This document shows positions 17,545 through 26,147 of a stretch of 40,231 nt of DNA, piece by piece. A model generated the notes under the pieces. It did no database searches and was not told where the DNA came from. It was given only the letters and a program-made list of their open reading frames with translations. A program made the position numbers and the translations under genes. The stretch is taken from assembly GCA_031281225.1 (NCBI GenBank), contig JAITFQ010000056.1:1-40231 (forward strand). The letters are read 5' to 3'. The number at the start of each line of letters is the position of its first letter. Position 1 is the stretch's first letter. This stretch comes from Chitinispirillales bacterium (GTDB lineage: Bacteria > Fibrobacterota > Chitinivibrionia > Chitinivibrionales > Chitinispirillaceae).

Positions 17545-18894
17545 ATGATTATGGTTTTCGACACAGACACGATCGCGCGCCATTTTGATTCCTACCTTGA
17601 CTTCGTCAAGTCGGCGGAATCCACGCGCGTCTATGGCAAGGTGACCGAGGTCATCGGGATACTGATCGAAAGCACGGGCCCCTCCGCGTCCATCGGCGAC
17701 GTCTGCCATATCGAAAAAGCCGGCAAACTCGTCTGCCGCGCCGAGGTGGTCGGCTTCCGCAAAGACCGCACGCTCCTCATGCCGCTCGGGCCGATTGAGG
17801 GGATCCACCCCGGAATGGCCGTGGCCGCCACCGGCCGCCCGCTATCGGTACAGGTCGGCGACGGCCTTTTAGGGCGCGTGCTCGACGGGCTGGGCAACCC
17901 CATAGACGACAAGGGCCCGCTGCGCGCGGCGGCCAAGCGCTCCGTATTCTCATCTATCCCAAACCCGCTTACGCGCCAGCGGATAACCACCGCGTTTGAA
18001 ACGGGCATACGCGCGATCGACGGGCTTGTAACGGTCGGCAGGGGGCAGCGGCTCGGCATATTCGCCGGCAGCGGCGTGGGCAAGAGCGTGCTCATGGGGA
18101 TGCTCGCCCGCAACTGCCGCTCCGACGTAAACGTCATCGCCTTAGTCGGCGAGCGCGGGCGCGAAGTGCTCGAATTTATCGAACGCGACCTCGGCGAAGA
18201 GGGCCTCAAACGCTCGGTGCTCGTCGTCGCCACAAGCGACCAGCCGGCGCTCATCCGCATCAAATGCACGCTCGTAGCCGCCGCCATAGCGGAGCATTTC
18301 AGGGATCAGGGCAAAGACGTTCTGTTTCTGGCCGACTCGGTGACGCGCCTCGCAATGGCTCAGCGCGAAGTCGGACTTGCCATAGGCGAACCCCCCGCGT
18401 CGAAAGGGTACACGCCGTCCGTCTTCGCCATGCTGCCGCAATTTCTCGAAAGAGCCGGCACCTCGGACAAGGGGACAATCACCGGCCTGTTTACCGTTTT
18501 GGTCGACGGGGACGATATGGAGGAGCCAATAGCCGACGCGGTGAGGTCGATTCTCGACGGCCACCTAGTCCTGTCGAGAAAGCTCGCGCACCGCAACCAC
18601 TTCCCCGCCATCGACATCCTGCAAAGCATATCGCGCTGCATGACCGACATCGCGTCGAAAGAACACGTGATGCTCGCTGGCAAGATCAAGGACTCGATGG
18701 CCGCGTACAAGGAGAGCGAGGATTTGATACAGATAGGCGCGTACGCTATGGGGTCAAACGAGCGGATAGACAAGGCGATAAGGGTACACGGGGCTATAAA
18801 CGAATTTCTGCGCCAAACGCGCGATACCGCCGCCGCGTTTGACGAAACGATGGCAAAATTGGGCGAAATCGCGACGACCGGCGGGCTGGTCTAA
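17545..18894 (+). CDS. fliI: Flagellum-specific ATPase FliI
   Basis: GRGQRLGIFAGSGVGKSVLMGMLARN Walker A, VLFLADSVTRLAMAQREVGLAIGEPPASKGYTPSVFAMLPQFLERAG. Confidence 0.97.
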   Translation: MIMVFDTDTIARHFDSYLDFVKSAESTRVYGKVTEVIGILIESTGPSASIGDVCHIEKAGKLVCRAEVVGFRKDRTLLMPLGPIEGIHPGMAVAATGRPLSVQVGDGLLGRVLDGLGNPIDDKGPLRAAAKRSVFSSIPNPLTRQRITTAFETGIRAIDGLVTVGRGQRLGIFAGSGVGKSVLMGMLARNCRSDVNVIALVGERGREVLEFIERDLGEEGLKRSVLVVATSDQPALIRIKCTLVAAAIAEHFRDQGKDVLFLADSVTRLAMAQREVGLAIGEPPASKGYTPSVFAMLPQFLERAGTSDKGTITGLFTVLVDGDDMEEPIADAVRSILDGHLVLSRKLAHRNHFPAIDILQSISRCMTDIASKEHVMLAGKIKDSMAAYKESEDLIQIGAYAMGSNERIDKAIRVHGAINEFLRQTRDTAAAFDETMAKLGEIATTGGLV

Positions 18895-19352
18895 TGCCCA
18901 AAAAATTCACATTCAGGCTCGAGTCGCTCCTCACCGTCAAAAAAAACAAGGAAGAGGAGATAAAACTCCGCCTTGCCGAAAAAAACCGCGAAGCCGAGAC
19001 TGTAAGGCAGGAGATTGAGCAGGCGCATGACAAGCTGAAAATTTTCCAGAAAGAGGGTAAGGAAAAACGGCGCGGCGGCGGCGAAGACGTCCAGTCGATG
19101 CGCAATTCCGTATCGTACAGAAACGCGCTGAAACTAGAATTGTTAAAAGCCGGCCAGAAGTTAGACGACGTGATGGTAAGCCTCTACGGCATAAATCAGG
19201 AGCTGATAAAAGCCGCGCAGGAGCGGCGGGCCGTGGAGATCATAAAGGAAAACCGCTACGAAGAGTGGAAACGTGAAAACGCCGCCGCCGAGCAAAAATT
19301 CATAGACGACCTGTCACAGCAACGCTTCATCCGAAGCCAAAAATTATCATAG
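18894..19352 (+). CDS. fliJ: Flagellar export chaperone FliJ
   Basis: 152 aa coiled coil, KKFTFRLESLLTVKKNKEEEIKLRLAEK; TAATG overlap with fliI. Confidence 0.88.
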   Translation: MPKKFTFRLESLLTVKKNKEEEIKLRLAEKNREAETVRQEIEQAHDKLKIFQKEGKEKRRGGGEDVQSMRNSVSYRNALKLELLKAGQKLDDVMVSLYGINQELIKAAQERRAVEIIKENRYEEWKRENAAAEQKFIDDLSQQRFIRSQKLS

Positions 19353-19375
19353 GGGCGAACAGCGTTCGCCCGCGG
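19349..19375 (+). repeat. Dispersed palindromic intergenic repeat
   Basis: ATAGGGGCGAACAGCGTTCGCCCGCGG; the TAG at 19350-19352 is the fliJ stop codon. Confidence 0.8.
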
Positions 19376-19386
19376 GATGATAGACA

Positions 19387-20595
19387 ATGCGCAAATCAGT
19401 ATACACGATAATTATCACCCTGATGACGGCGCTGGCCGCGTATGCCGCCGCACCCGTTATCCTCACCGGCGAAGACCTCCCGCATCTCGTCGGTAAACCC
19501 ATCGCGGCCTTACGCGTGCTTGATATGGCGGGGAGGGCGATTCCGTTTCAGGTTGACGAAGTGACGGAGAGCGGCGAGTATGTACTTGACAGCGGGGAAA
19601 TTCCAAACGCAAACGAGGGAACCGGGGTGTTTGGCGAAAAGGACGAAATTGTTTTTCTTTGGGACGACGCGGACAGCCATCAGCGCGGCGGCAACAGCGG
19701 CGCCGGCGGCCTCGTAACGCTCACACGCGGCTCAAGCACACGCGCGGTGATTATCCGCGCCGACCCGTCGATCCCGCTGTCGCCAAAGCGATACATCGAG
19801 TACGACCACACGGCCCACAGAGTCGTCACCCCCTACTACTACGCCGACTTTGCCCCAAACCGCTTTCATTTTCTGCGGGCCGGGGTGAGAAATTTTGACA
19901 CCGGAAGATATATTGACCTGACAAACGAACTGCGCGTCGAGATACTTTTGCGCACGCTCTTCGGCCTTATCCCCGTGCGGTACACCGAAGACAATATCGT
20001 ATGCTTCGTCAGGCGGTACAAAGTTGGCCCCGTACGCCTCATCCGCCGCGGCGATTTTCACCTGAACCTCGGGCTCGGCGTGCGGGGCAGCAGGGCCGCC
20101 GTCAACCAAATTTGCTATTCACAGATCGTCCAAGTCCCCGTGTACATAAGCATACCCGTCCGCTTCCGCACGCTTTTCAGCCAGGCGCATATCGAAATGA
20201 CACCGATTATCCGCGAGACAGGAAGAGGTTTTTATTTTTCTGTCCCTTCGGAAAACATCCGTTATTCAATAGGCGGGGACAGGATAGACACTTTACATTC
20301 CGCGAATCCAGCGGGGAAAATGTTTACTTTACAGAATGGTAATATGGGTTACGGCTGGCTATTGAGGACGACTATGAATCCGGCGCACTTGAGCGGCAGC
20401 GGGTTTTTGATGCGGAGACCGCCGACGGCAGGCAGGGCAGGGACCGCGGAGTGCGGGTTTCGGCTGGCGGTCAGGGATGTTCCTAAGGGGAACTACCATA
20501 TTACTAATTGGGTAGTGTTTTCAGGGGGGCACGCAGGAGATGTCGGGAGGTTGGGGAGGGTGATTGACTTACCGGTTAGGGTAGGGGGAGGATAA
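19387..20595 (+). CDS. Secreted protein of unknown function
   Basis: 402 aa; signal peptide MRKSVYTIIITLMTALAAYAAA; PIAALRVLDMAGRAIPFQVDEVTESGEYVL...GVFGEKDEIVFLWDDA. Confidence 0.75.
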   Translation: MRKSVYTIIITLMTALAAYAAAPVILTGEDLPHLVGKPIAALRVLDMAGRAIPFQVDEVTESGEYVLDSGEIPNANEGTGVFGEKDEIVFLWDDADSHQRGGNSGAGGLVTLTRGSSTRAVIIRADPSIPLSPKRYIEYDHTAHRVVTPYYYADFAPNRFHFLRAGVRNFDTGRYIDLTNELRVEILLRTLFGLIPVRYTEDNIVCFVRRYKVGPVRLIRRGDFHLNLGLGVRGSRAAVNQICYSQIVQVPVYISIPVRFRTLFSQAHIEMTPIIRETGRGFYFSVPSENIRYSIGGDRIDTLHSANPAGKMFTLQNGNMGYGWLLRTTMNPAHLSGSGFLMRRPPTAGRAGTAECGFRLAVRDVPKGNYHITNWVVFSGGHAGDVGRLGRVIDLPVRVGGG

Positions 20596-20604
20596 GTTTA
20601 ACGT

Positions 20605-21834
20605 ATGAAAAACAGCGCACCCAAATCTATGCGTACGCAGATTGGAATTTTTGGCCGTACCAATGTCGGGAAATCCAGTTTTATCAACTTGATTACCGCG
20701 CAGGACACCGCTATCGTTTCACCGCAACCCGGTACTACTACCGATATTGTCGAAAAGGCGATGGAATTTTTGCCGATCGGGCCGGTGGTGTTCATCGACA
20801 CCGCCGGAATTGACGATGATTCCCTTCTGTCAAGCGACAGGGTTAAGCGGACAGCCGCGGTTTTTGGGCGGGCAGACGTTTTTGTGATAGTGACAGAGAA
20901 TGGGCGGTGGGGGGAGTTTGAAGAAAAGCTGAGAGGTGAAGCGAAGTCGCGGGATGTGCCGGTTATCGTTGCCGTCAACAAAACAGATAACAACGAATTG
21001 ACGGATGAGTTTCGCGAACGGTTGAAATCAATTACCCCTCATGTAATGGAATGCTCCTGTGTTGACGGGAATGATGTTGACAGGGAAACGATTATCGGCG
21101 CGTTCAAAAAAATTTTAGCGGACTGTGTTCCAAACGAATCCGCTTTACTGCGGCAAACCATCGTAAGCGGTCTGATTCAGTCCGGCGGGATTGCTGTGTT
21201 AGTCACGCCGATCGACGCCGGGGCGCCCAAGGGGCGGTTGATATTACCGCAGGTACAGACGATACGGGATATTTTGGATGGCGGCGGCGCGGCGATGGTT
21301 GTGAAGGATAGCGAGTACGCGCCGACATTATCTGCGCTCAACAAAAATCCTGATATTGTAATATGCGATTCGCAGACCGTCCAAAAAGTAGTCGCCCAAA
21401 CGCCGCCCGGCATCCCGCTCACAACGTTCTCCATCCTCTTCGCCCGGCTCAAGGGCGACTTGGCGGAGGCGGCGCGGGGGGCGGAGGCTATCGGTACATT
21501 AAAAAACAATGATAAGGTTTTGATAGCCGAAGCCTGCGCCCACCACGCCGCCGCGGACGACATCGGCCGCGTGAAAATTCCTAATATGCTTAAAAAACAT
21601 ACAGGGCTTGATTTACAGATAGATATACGGAGCGGCAGGGACTATCCCGAAAATCTAGAGCAGTATTCGCTCATAATCCACTGCGGTGCGTGCATGCTCA
21701 CGCGGCGGGAAATGCTGTCGCGCACAAGCGGGGCGAAAAATAAAAATGTGCCGATTACCAATTACGGTGTGGCGATTTCGTATTTTTGTAATGTGCTCGA
21801 CAGAGTGATTGAACCCTTTGATATCAATTTATAA
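20605..21834 (+). CDS. hydF: [FeFe]-hydrogenase maturation GTPase HydF
   Basis: G1 GRTNVGKSSF, G3 DTAGI, C-terminal cluster-binding residues EACAHH and IIHCGACMLTRREM. Confidence 0.96.
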   Translation: MKNSAPKSMRTQIGIFGRTNVGKSSFINLITAQDTAIVSPQPGTTTDIVEKAMEFLPIGPVVFIDTAGIDDDSLLSSDRVKRTAAVFGRADVFVIVTENGRWGEFEEKLRGEAKSRDVPVIVAVNKTDNNELTDEFRERLKSITPHVMECSCVDGNDVDRETIIGAFKKILADCVPNESALLRQTIVSGLIQSGGIAVLVTPIDAGAPKGRLILPQVQTIRDILDGGGAAMVVKDSEYAPTLSALNKNPDIVICDSQTVQKVVAQTPPGIPLTTFSILFARLKGDLAEAARGAEAIGTLKNNDKVLIAEACAHHAAADDIGRVKIPNMLKKHTGLDLQIDIRSGRDYPENLEQYSLIIHCGACMLTRREMLSRTSGAKNKNVPITNYGVAISYFCNVLDRVIEPFDINL

Positions 21835-21847
21835 ACAGGGATAAAAC

Positions 21848-23371
21848 ATGCAGAATGACAATAACGGTTTATGGCTTACTGACCGGATACCCCCCGATCA
21901 GTTGAATAAATACCTTGGCGCGGACGGCGGCGACTTCATCCCCGACGCCCTCATTGAACGCCAGCTCCAAGACAGAAACATCACCGGCGGCGCTGCCGAC
22001 AAAATCCGCGTGCGTGAGATAATCTCAAAATCGCTCGCCATTGAAACACTAACCCCCGAAGAAACCGCTATTCTTCTAAACGTTTGTGACACCGCGCTTT
22101 GGGACGAAATGGAATCAGCCGCAAACACCATCAAAAAAAACGTTTATGACAACCGTATCGTAACCTTCGCCCCCCTCTATTTAAGCACCCTTTGCATCAA
22201 CAACTGCGTGTATTGCGGTCTGCGCTCCTGCAACGATTCCGTATCCCGCGGTATCCTCACGCTCGACGAGGTGCGCGACGAAATTGATGTATTGGCTGGG
22301 CAGATTGGGCACAAGCGGTTAGTCGTCGTCTACGGGGAACACCCGAAATCGGGTATTGATTATATGGTGTCGACGATGAAGGCGATATACGATACGAAAG
22401 CGGTCATAAAAAACCACCCCGGCGGCGCGACCGCGTCCATCAGGCGGGTAAACGTAAACGCCGCGCCCATGACCGTAGAAGAACTCGCGGCGCTGAACGG
22501 GGCGGGGATTGGGACATATCAGGTTTTTCAGGAAACATATCACAAAAAAACATATAAATCCGTACATCCGCCGTCAACGCCGAAAGGTAATTACCATTGG
22601 CGGCTGTACTCAATGCATCGTGCGATTGAGGCTGGGATTGACGACGTAGGGATTGGGGCGTTATTCGGACTTTATGACTGGAAGTTTGAGGTTATGGGCC
22701 TCGTCCGCCACGCCATAGAGTTGGAAACAAGATTTGGAATAGGCCCGCACACAATATCATTTCCAAGGCTGGAGCCCGCCGAGAATACACCGTTCGTCAA
22801 CGAAAGCCGCCATATCGTAAGCGACGGCGATTTCAGAAAAGCGATCACCGTCATCCGTCTGTCGGTCCCCTACGCCGGAATGATTCTGACGGCCCGGGAA
22901 AACGCGGAGCTACGAAGATCGCTTATTAATTTGGGGATAACGCAGACCGACGCGTCGAGCAACATCGGCCTGGGCGCGTACAACAGGGCGAAGGGCGCGA
23001 AATTTCAGGAGTCAACCCGCCAGCAATTTGTCCTCGGCGATACGAGAAGCCTAGACGACGTCGTAAAAGAGCTGGCACTAATGGGCTGCATCACGTCATT
23101 CTGCACAGCGGGCTATCGATGCGGGAGAACCGGGGAATGTATTATGGATTCTCTGCGGACGGGCGCAGAGGGGAAGTTTTGCAAGTTGAACGCAGTGATT
23201 ACGTTCAGGGAGTGGCTAGACGATTTCGCGAGCCCGGAAACAAAAGCGTTGGGCGAGAAAATCATTATCAAGGAGATTGAGGAGTTGAAAGTAAAAGTCC
23301 CAAAAGCGTTTGATACATTTATGGATTATTATAGCCGTACAGCTAGCGGAGAGAGGGATTTGTATTTTTAG
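21848..23371 (+). CDS. hydG: [FeFe]-hydrogenase maturation radical SAM protein HydG
   Basis: CINNCVYCG radical SAM motif, C-terminal CTAGYRCGRTGECIM second cluster motif. Confidence 0.96.
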   Translation: MQNDNNGLWLTDRIPPDQLNKYLGADGGDFIPDALIERQLQDRNITGGAADKIRVREIISKSLAIETLTPEETAILLNVCDTALWDEMESAANTIKKNVYDNRIVTFAPLYLSTLCINNCVYCGLRSCNDSVSRGILTLDEVRDEIDVLAGQIGHKRLVVVYGEHPKSGIDYMVSTMKAIYDTKAVIKNHPGGATASIRRVNVNAAPMTVEELAALNGAGIGTYQVFQETYHKKTYKSVHPPSTPKGNYHWRLYSMHRAIEAGIDDVGIGALFGLYDWKFEVMGLVRHAIELETRFGIGPHTISFPRLEPAENTPFVNESRHIVSDGDFRKAITVIRLSVPYAGMILTARENAELRRSLINLGITQTDASSNIGLGAYNRAKGAKFQESTRQQFVLGDTRSLDDVVKELALMGCITSFCTAGYRCGRTGECIMDSLRTGAEGKFCKLNAVITFREWLDDFASPETKALGEKIIIKEIEELKVKVPKAFDTFMDYYSRTASGERDLYF

Positions 23372-23373
23372 TT

Positions 23374-24471
23374 ATGGACATCGGTACAATATTACAAAAA
23401 AAAGAATTCGACCGCGACGACATCATTACGTTGTTAAGCGTTGATAATCCCGCTGACATTGAATCCATCCGCGCTGCTGCTGAATCCGTACTTCTCAGTG
23501 AATGCGGCGATGCGGTTTTTTATCGCGGCCTCGTTGAATTTTCCAATCACTGCGACTGCGACTGCCATTACTGCGGAATCAGGAAAAGCAATGCGTCAAT
23601 AAATAGATACACGCTCTCCATGGACGAAATCATTAGCAGCGTAAAATGGTCGGCGCACCGGGGCTACGGTTCCGTCGTCCTGCAATCGGGGGAAAGGAAC
23701 GACGCGGGTTTTGTTGATTTTCTAGCTGGCGTCGTCGCCGAAATAAAATCCGCCACCGTTTCCGAGAAACTTCCAAACGGCGTGGGGATAACCTTAAGCG
23801 TTGGGGAACATAGCCGCCAAGCGTACGAACGTTTTTACAAAGCCGGTGCGCACCGTTTTTTATTGCGTATAGAAGCATCCGACCCAAAACTTTTTGCGTC
23901 AATCCACCCGTCGGCACAAAATCTAGAACGTAGGGTCAATTGCCTGAAAACACTCAGGCAGGTCGGTTTTCAGGTGGGTACGGGCGTAATGGTCGGCCTC
24001 CCGGGGCAGACGGTTGAAAACCTTGCCGACGACATTTTGTTTTTCAGGGAGATGGAGATCGACATGATCGGCATGGGGCCTTATATCGTCCACAAATCAA
24101 CGCCCATGGGCATCCACGCGGATTATTTTAATCAGCGTAAAGATAAAATTTTTCAAACCGCCCTGCTGATGATAGCCGTCTGCCGCCTTGTTTTGAAAGA
24201 CATAAACATCGCTTCGACGACCGCGCTTCAAACCATGCGGAGCGACGGGCGGGAAATGGGGCTGCGCTACGGGGCGAATGTCATTATGCCGCAGACTACA
24301 CCGGCAGGGGTGCGAAAAAATTATCTCCTTTACGATGGCAAGCCATATTTAGACGACGACGCGAAGCTGCACCACGCGGAACTACAGAAAAGCATCCGGT
24401 CAATTAACCGAAAAATAGCGGTTGATAGCTGGGGCGATTCGGAACGGGCAATTCGCAGAAGCGGGCGTTAA
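23374..24471 (+). CDS. hydE: [FeFe]-hydrogenase maturation radical SAM protein HydE
   Basis: FSNHCDCDCHYCGIRKSN radical SAM motif; GTGVMVGLPGQTVENLADDI. Confidence 0.95.
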   Translation: MDIGTILQKKEFDRDDIITLLSVDNPADIESIRAAAESVLLSECGDAVFYRGLVEFSNHCDCDCHYCGIRKSNASINRYTLSMDEIISSVKWSAHRGYGSVVLQSGERNDAGFVDFLAGVVAEIKSATVSEKLPNGVGITLSVGEHSRQAYERFYKAGAHRFLLRIEASDPKLFASIHPSAQNLERRVNCLKTLRQVGFQVGTGVMVGLPGQTVENLADDILFFREMEIDMIGMGPYIVHKSTPMGIHADYFNQRKDKIFQTALLMIAVCRLVLKDINIASTTALQTMRSDGREMGLRYGANVIMPQTTPAGVRKNYLLYDGKPYLDDDAKLHHAELQKSIRSINRKIAVDSWGDSERAIRRSGR

Positions 24472-24498
24472 AAAATGGAGGCCCCCCCAGTCCCCAAA

Positions 24499-24526
24499 GC
24501 GGGCGTTGCACGCAACCGCCCCTACG
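24499..24526 (-). repeat. Dispersed palindromic intergenic repeat (- orientation)
   Basis: Reverse complement CGTAGGGGCGGTTGCGTGCAACGCCCGC; its TAG (24524-24522) is the stop codon of the TPR gene. Confidence 0.8.
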
Positions 24527-25544
24527 AGGCGCGTTCCAACCTTCTGCGCAGGGTGTTGGCTTCTGAAAATACGGAATCTAACCTTTTGCGGATATCTCTT
24601 GTCAAATTATAGTTGTTCATGGCCGTTATGTGTTCCAGCGCTTCCGCGTTTTTTCCGAGGGCGGCAAGGCTGCGGGCGAGGCCCATTCTAGCTTGTACGG
24701 AGTTGAAAAAAGTGTTGTTTGCGTCGGCTTCGACCTTTGCGAGTATTTGACCATAGACGGTCACAGCTTCTTCGTGCCTGTTGAGGCCATGCAGCGCGGC
24801 GGCGCGGCCCCACTGGAAAACCAGCGCTCTTGGGTGTTGTTGCGCCAGCCTGTCCGAGAGATTCAGCGCGTCCTGGGGGCGGTTTTCATTCATGAAGATG
24901 TCTATCAGCACCATTCCGGCGGCGGTGCGGGTGTAGAGGCCGTTTGCCATTACGTCCCTGAGTTTTTGTATGCCGGAGGCGCGGTTGTCGGGAACTCCGG
25001 GCATCCACCAAAGCATCCTTGTGAGGGCGCTGCGCCAGTATTCGTAGGTGCCTATACCGAAATTTATGTCGGGAATGGTGCTACCGTCCGAGGCCATCCG
25101 CAGAAAGACCGAAACACCTTTCCAGCCGAAACGGAACGCGGTTATGTAGCGCTCGTGGCGCGCTTCGTAGGTGCCTTTGTATCCGTCGGCGCCGCCTAAA
25201 AAGAAGCGTGCCCAGTCGTCTCTCGGGTTTGCGGCCAATATCCGCTCTGCCCGCTCTATTGCCTGATCGCAGAAGCGATAAAACTCCGCCTCGCGCCTGG
25301 TCGATTGAAAGCGGTGCATCCACGCTTCGGCCACAGCGGCCAAAAAGAAATAGCCGGCGGGGTGATCGGGGTAGGCGCGGACGATTTTCCTCGCCTCCTC
25401 CTCGGCCTGCCTGTAATTTTCCCTAAAAACAAGGTCAATGCTCCGCACGGCCCATTCGTGCATGTCCTGGGGCAACGGTTGCGCGGCTCGCGCGTTGAGA
25501 GCAAACGCGAGCGGCATAAAAAGCGCACAAAGGAGCGCCGGCAC
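24522..25544 (-). CDS. Secreted TPR-repeat protein
   Basis: Signal-like VPALLCALFMPLAFALNARA; helical repeats; listed ORF begins at 25580 but the extension overlaps the upstream gene, true start uncertain (TTG or GTG between 25580 and 25544). Confidence 0.75.
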   Translation of the reverse strand: MPALLCALFMPLAFALNARAAQPLPQDMHEWAVRSIDLVFRENYRQAEEEARKIVRAYPDHPAGYFFLAAVAEAWMHRFQSTRREAEFYRFCDQAIERAERILAANPRDDWARFFLGGADGYKGTYEARHERYITAFRFGWKGVSVFLRMASDGSTIPDINFGIGTYEYWRSALTRMLWWMPGVPDNRASGIQKLRDVMANGLYTRTAAGMVLIDIFMNENRPQDALNLSDRLAQQHPRALVFQWGRAAALHGLNRHEEAVTVYGQILAKVEADANNTFFNSVQARMGLARSLAALGKNAEALEHITAMNNYNLTRDIRKRLDSVFSEANTLRRRLERAS

Positions 25545-25545
25545 C

Positions 25546-25983
25546 TTATTTTTTCGCTTCAATTTCTGTTTCAATGTCAATTTCTGTCTCTGTTTCAGTT
25601 TTAGTTTCAGTTTCGTCCTGTTCCGGCGTAAATGAGTACCATTTATTGTAGTACCTGTCCCACATCCCCATCCTCTTATGGTAGCGGTACTTGCGAGTAA
25701 TTTTCATATTGATCGTGCTCAAAAAATAAAAGTCGGCAACCGCCATCCGGATAAACACCCCCTCGTCGTACTTTCTGTACTCAAGGAGGTCAAAATACGG
25801 CGTATCAATAAGCCCTTCCGACTCCACCCCCTCAAGGATAGCCCTAAGATCGTCCTCAAGAATGATACCAAGCTTTTGCCGTATAACCGCGTCGCTCTCG
25901 GCGCAAGAGCAATAAGCAAGGAGGAGGAGCGGCAAGGCGCGTCTCAGCAAAAAGTTTAAGTGATTTCTTCTCATTATATTCAA
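25546..25983 (-). CDS. Small putative lipoprotein with acidic repeat tail
   Basis: Signal with lipobox-like LLAYCSC; tail ETETKTETETEIDIETEIEAKK. Confidence 0.65.
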   Translation of the reverse strand: MNIMRRNHLNFLLRRALPLLLLAYCSCAESDAVIRQKLGIILEDDLRAILEGVESEGLIDTPYFDLLEYRKYDEGVFIRMAVADFYFLSTINMKITRKYRYHKRMGMWDRYYNKWYSFTPEQDETETKTETETEIDIETEIEAKK

Positions 25984-26147
25984 TATAATAAATGATGCGG
26001 GGATAATGTCAAAAAAAATCTATCTTTTGTGTAAAGGCTGATAGTAACATCCCATAAAAGGACCATGGTGCCTCCGGTATGTGTTTGTTATTTTGTTTGA
26101 TTTTCACAGTATAAACACTTCTACTTATCAAGGATTTAATCGTATCT

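Noticed and set aside
25546-25983. Small lipoprotein as TssJ
   Set aside because: Lipobox is plausible but the sequence after it is not a TssJ-like beta-sandwich pattern and it is separated from tssM by 165 nt; kept as unknown
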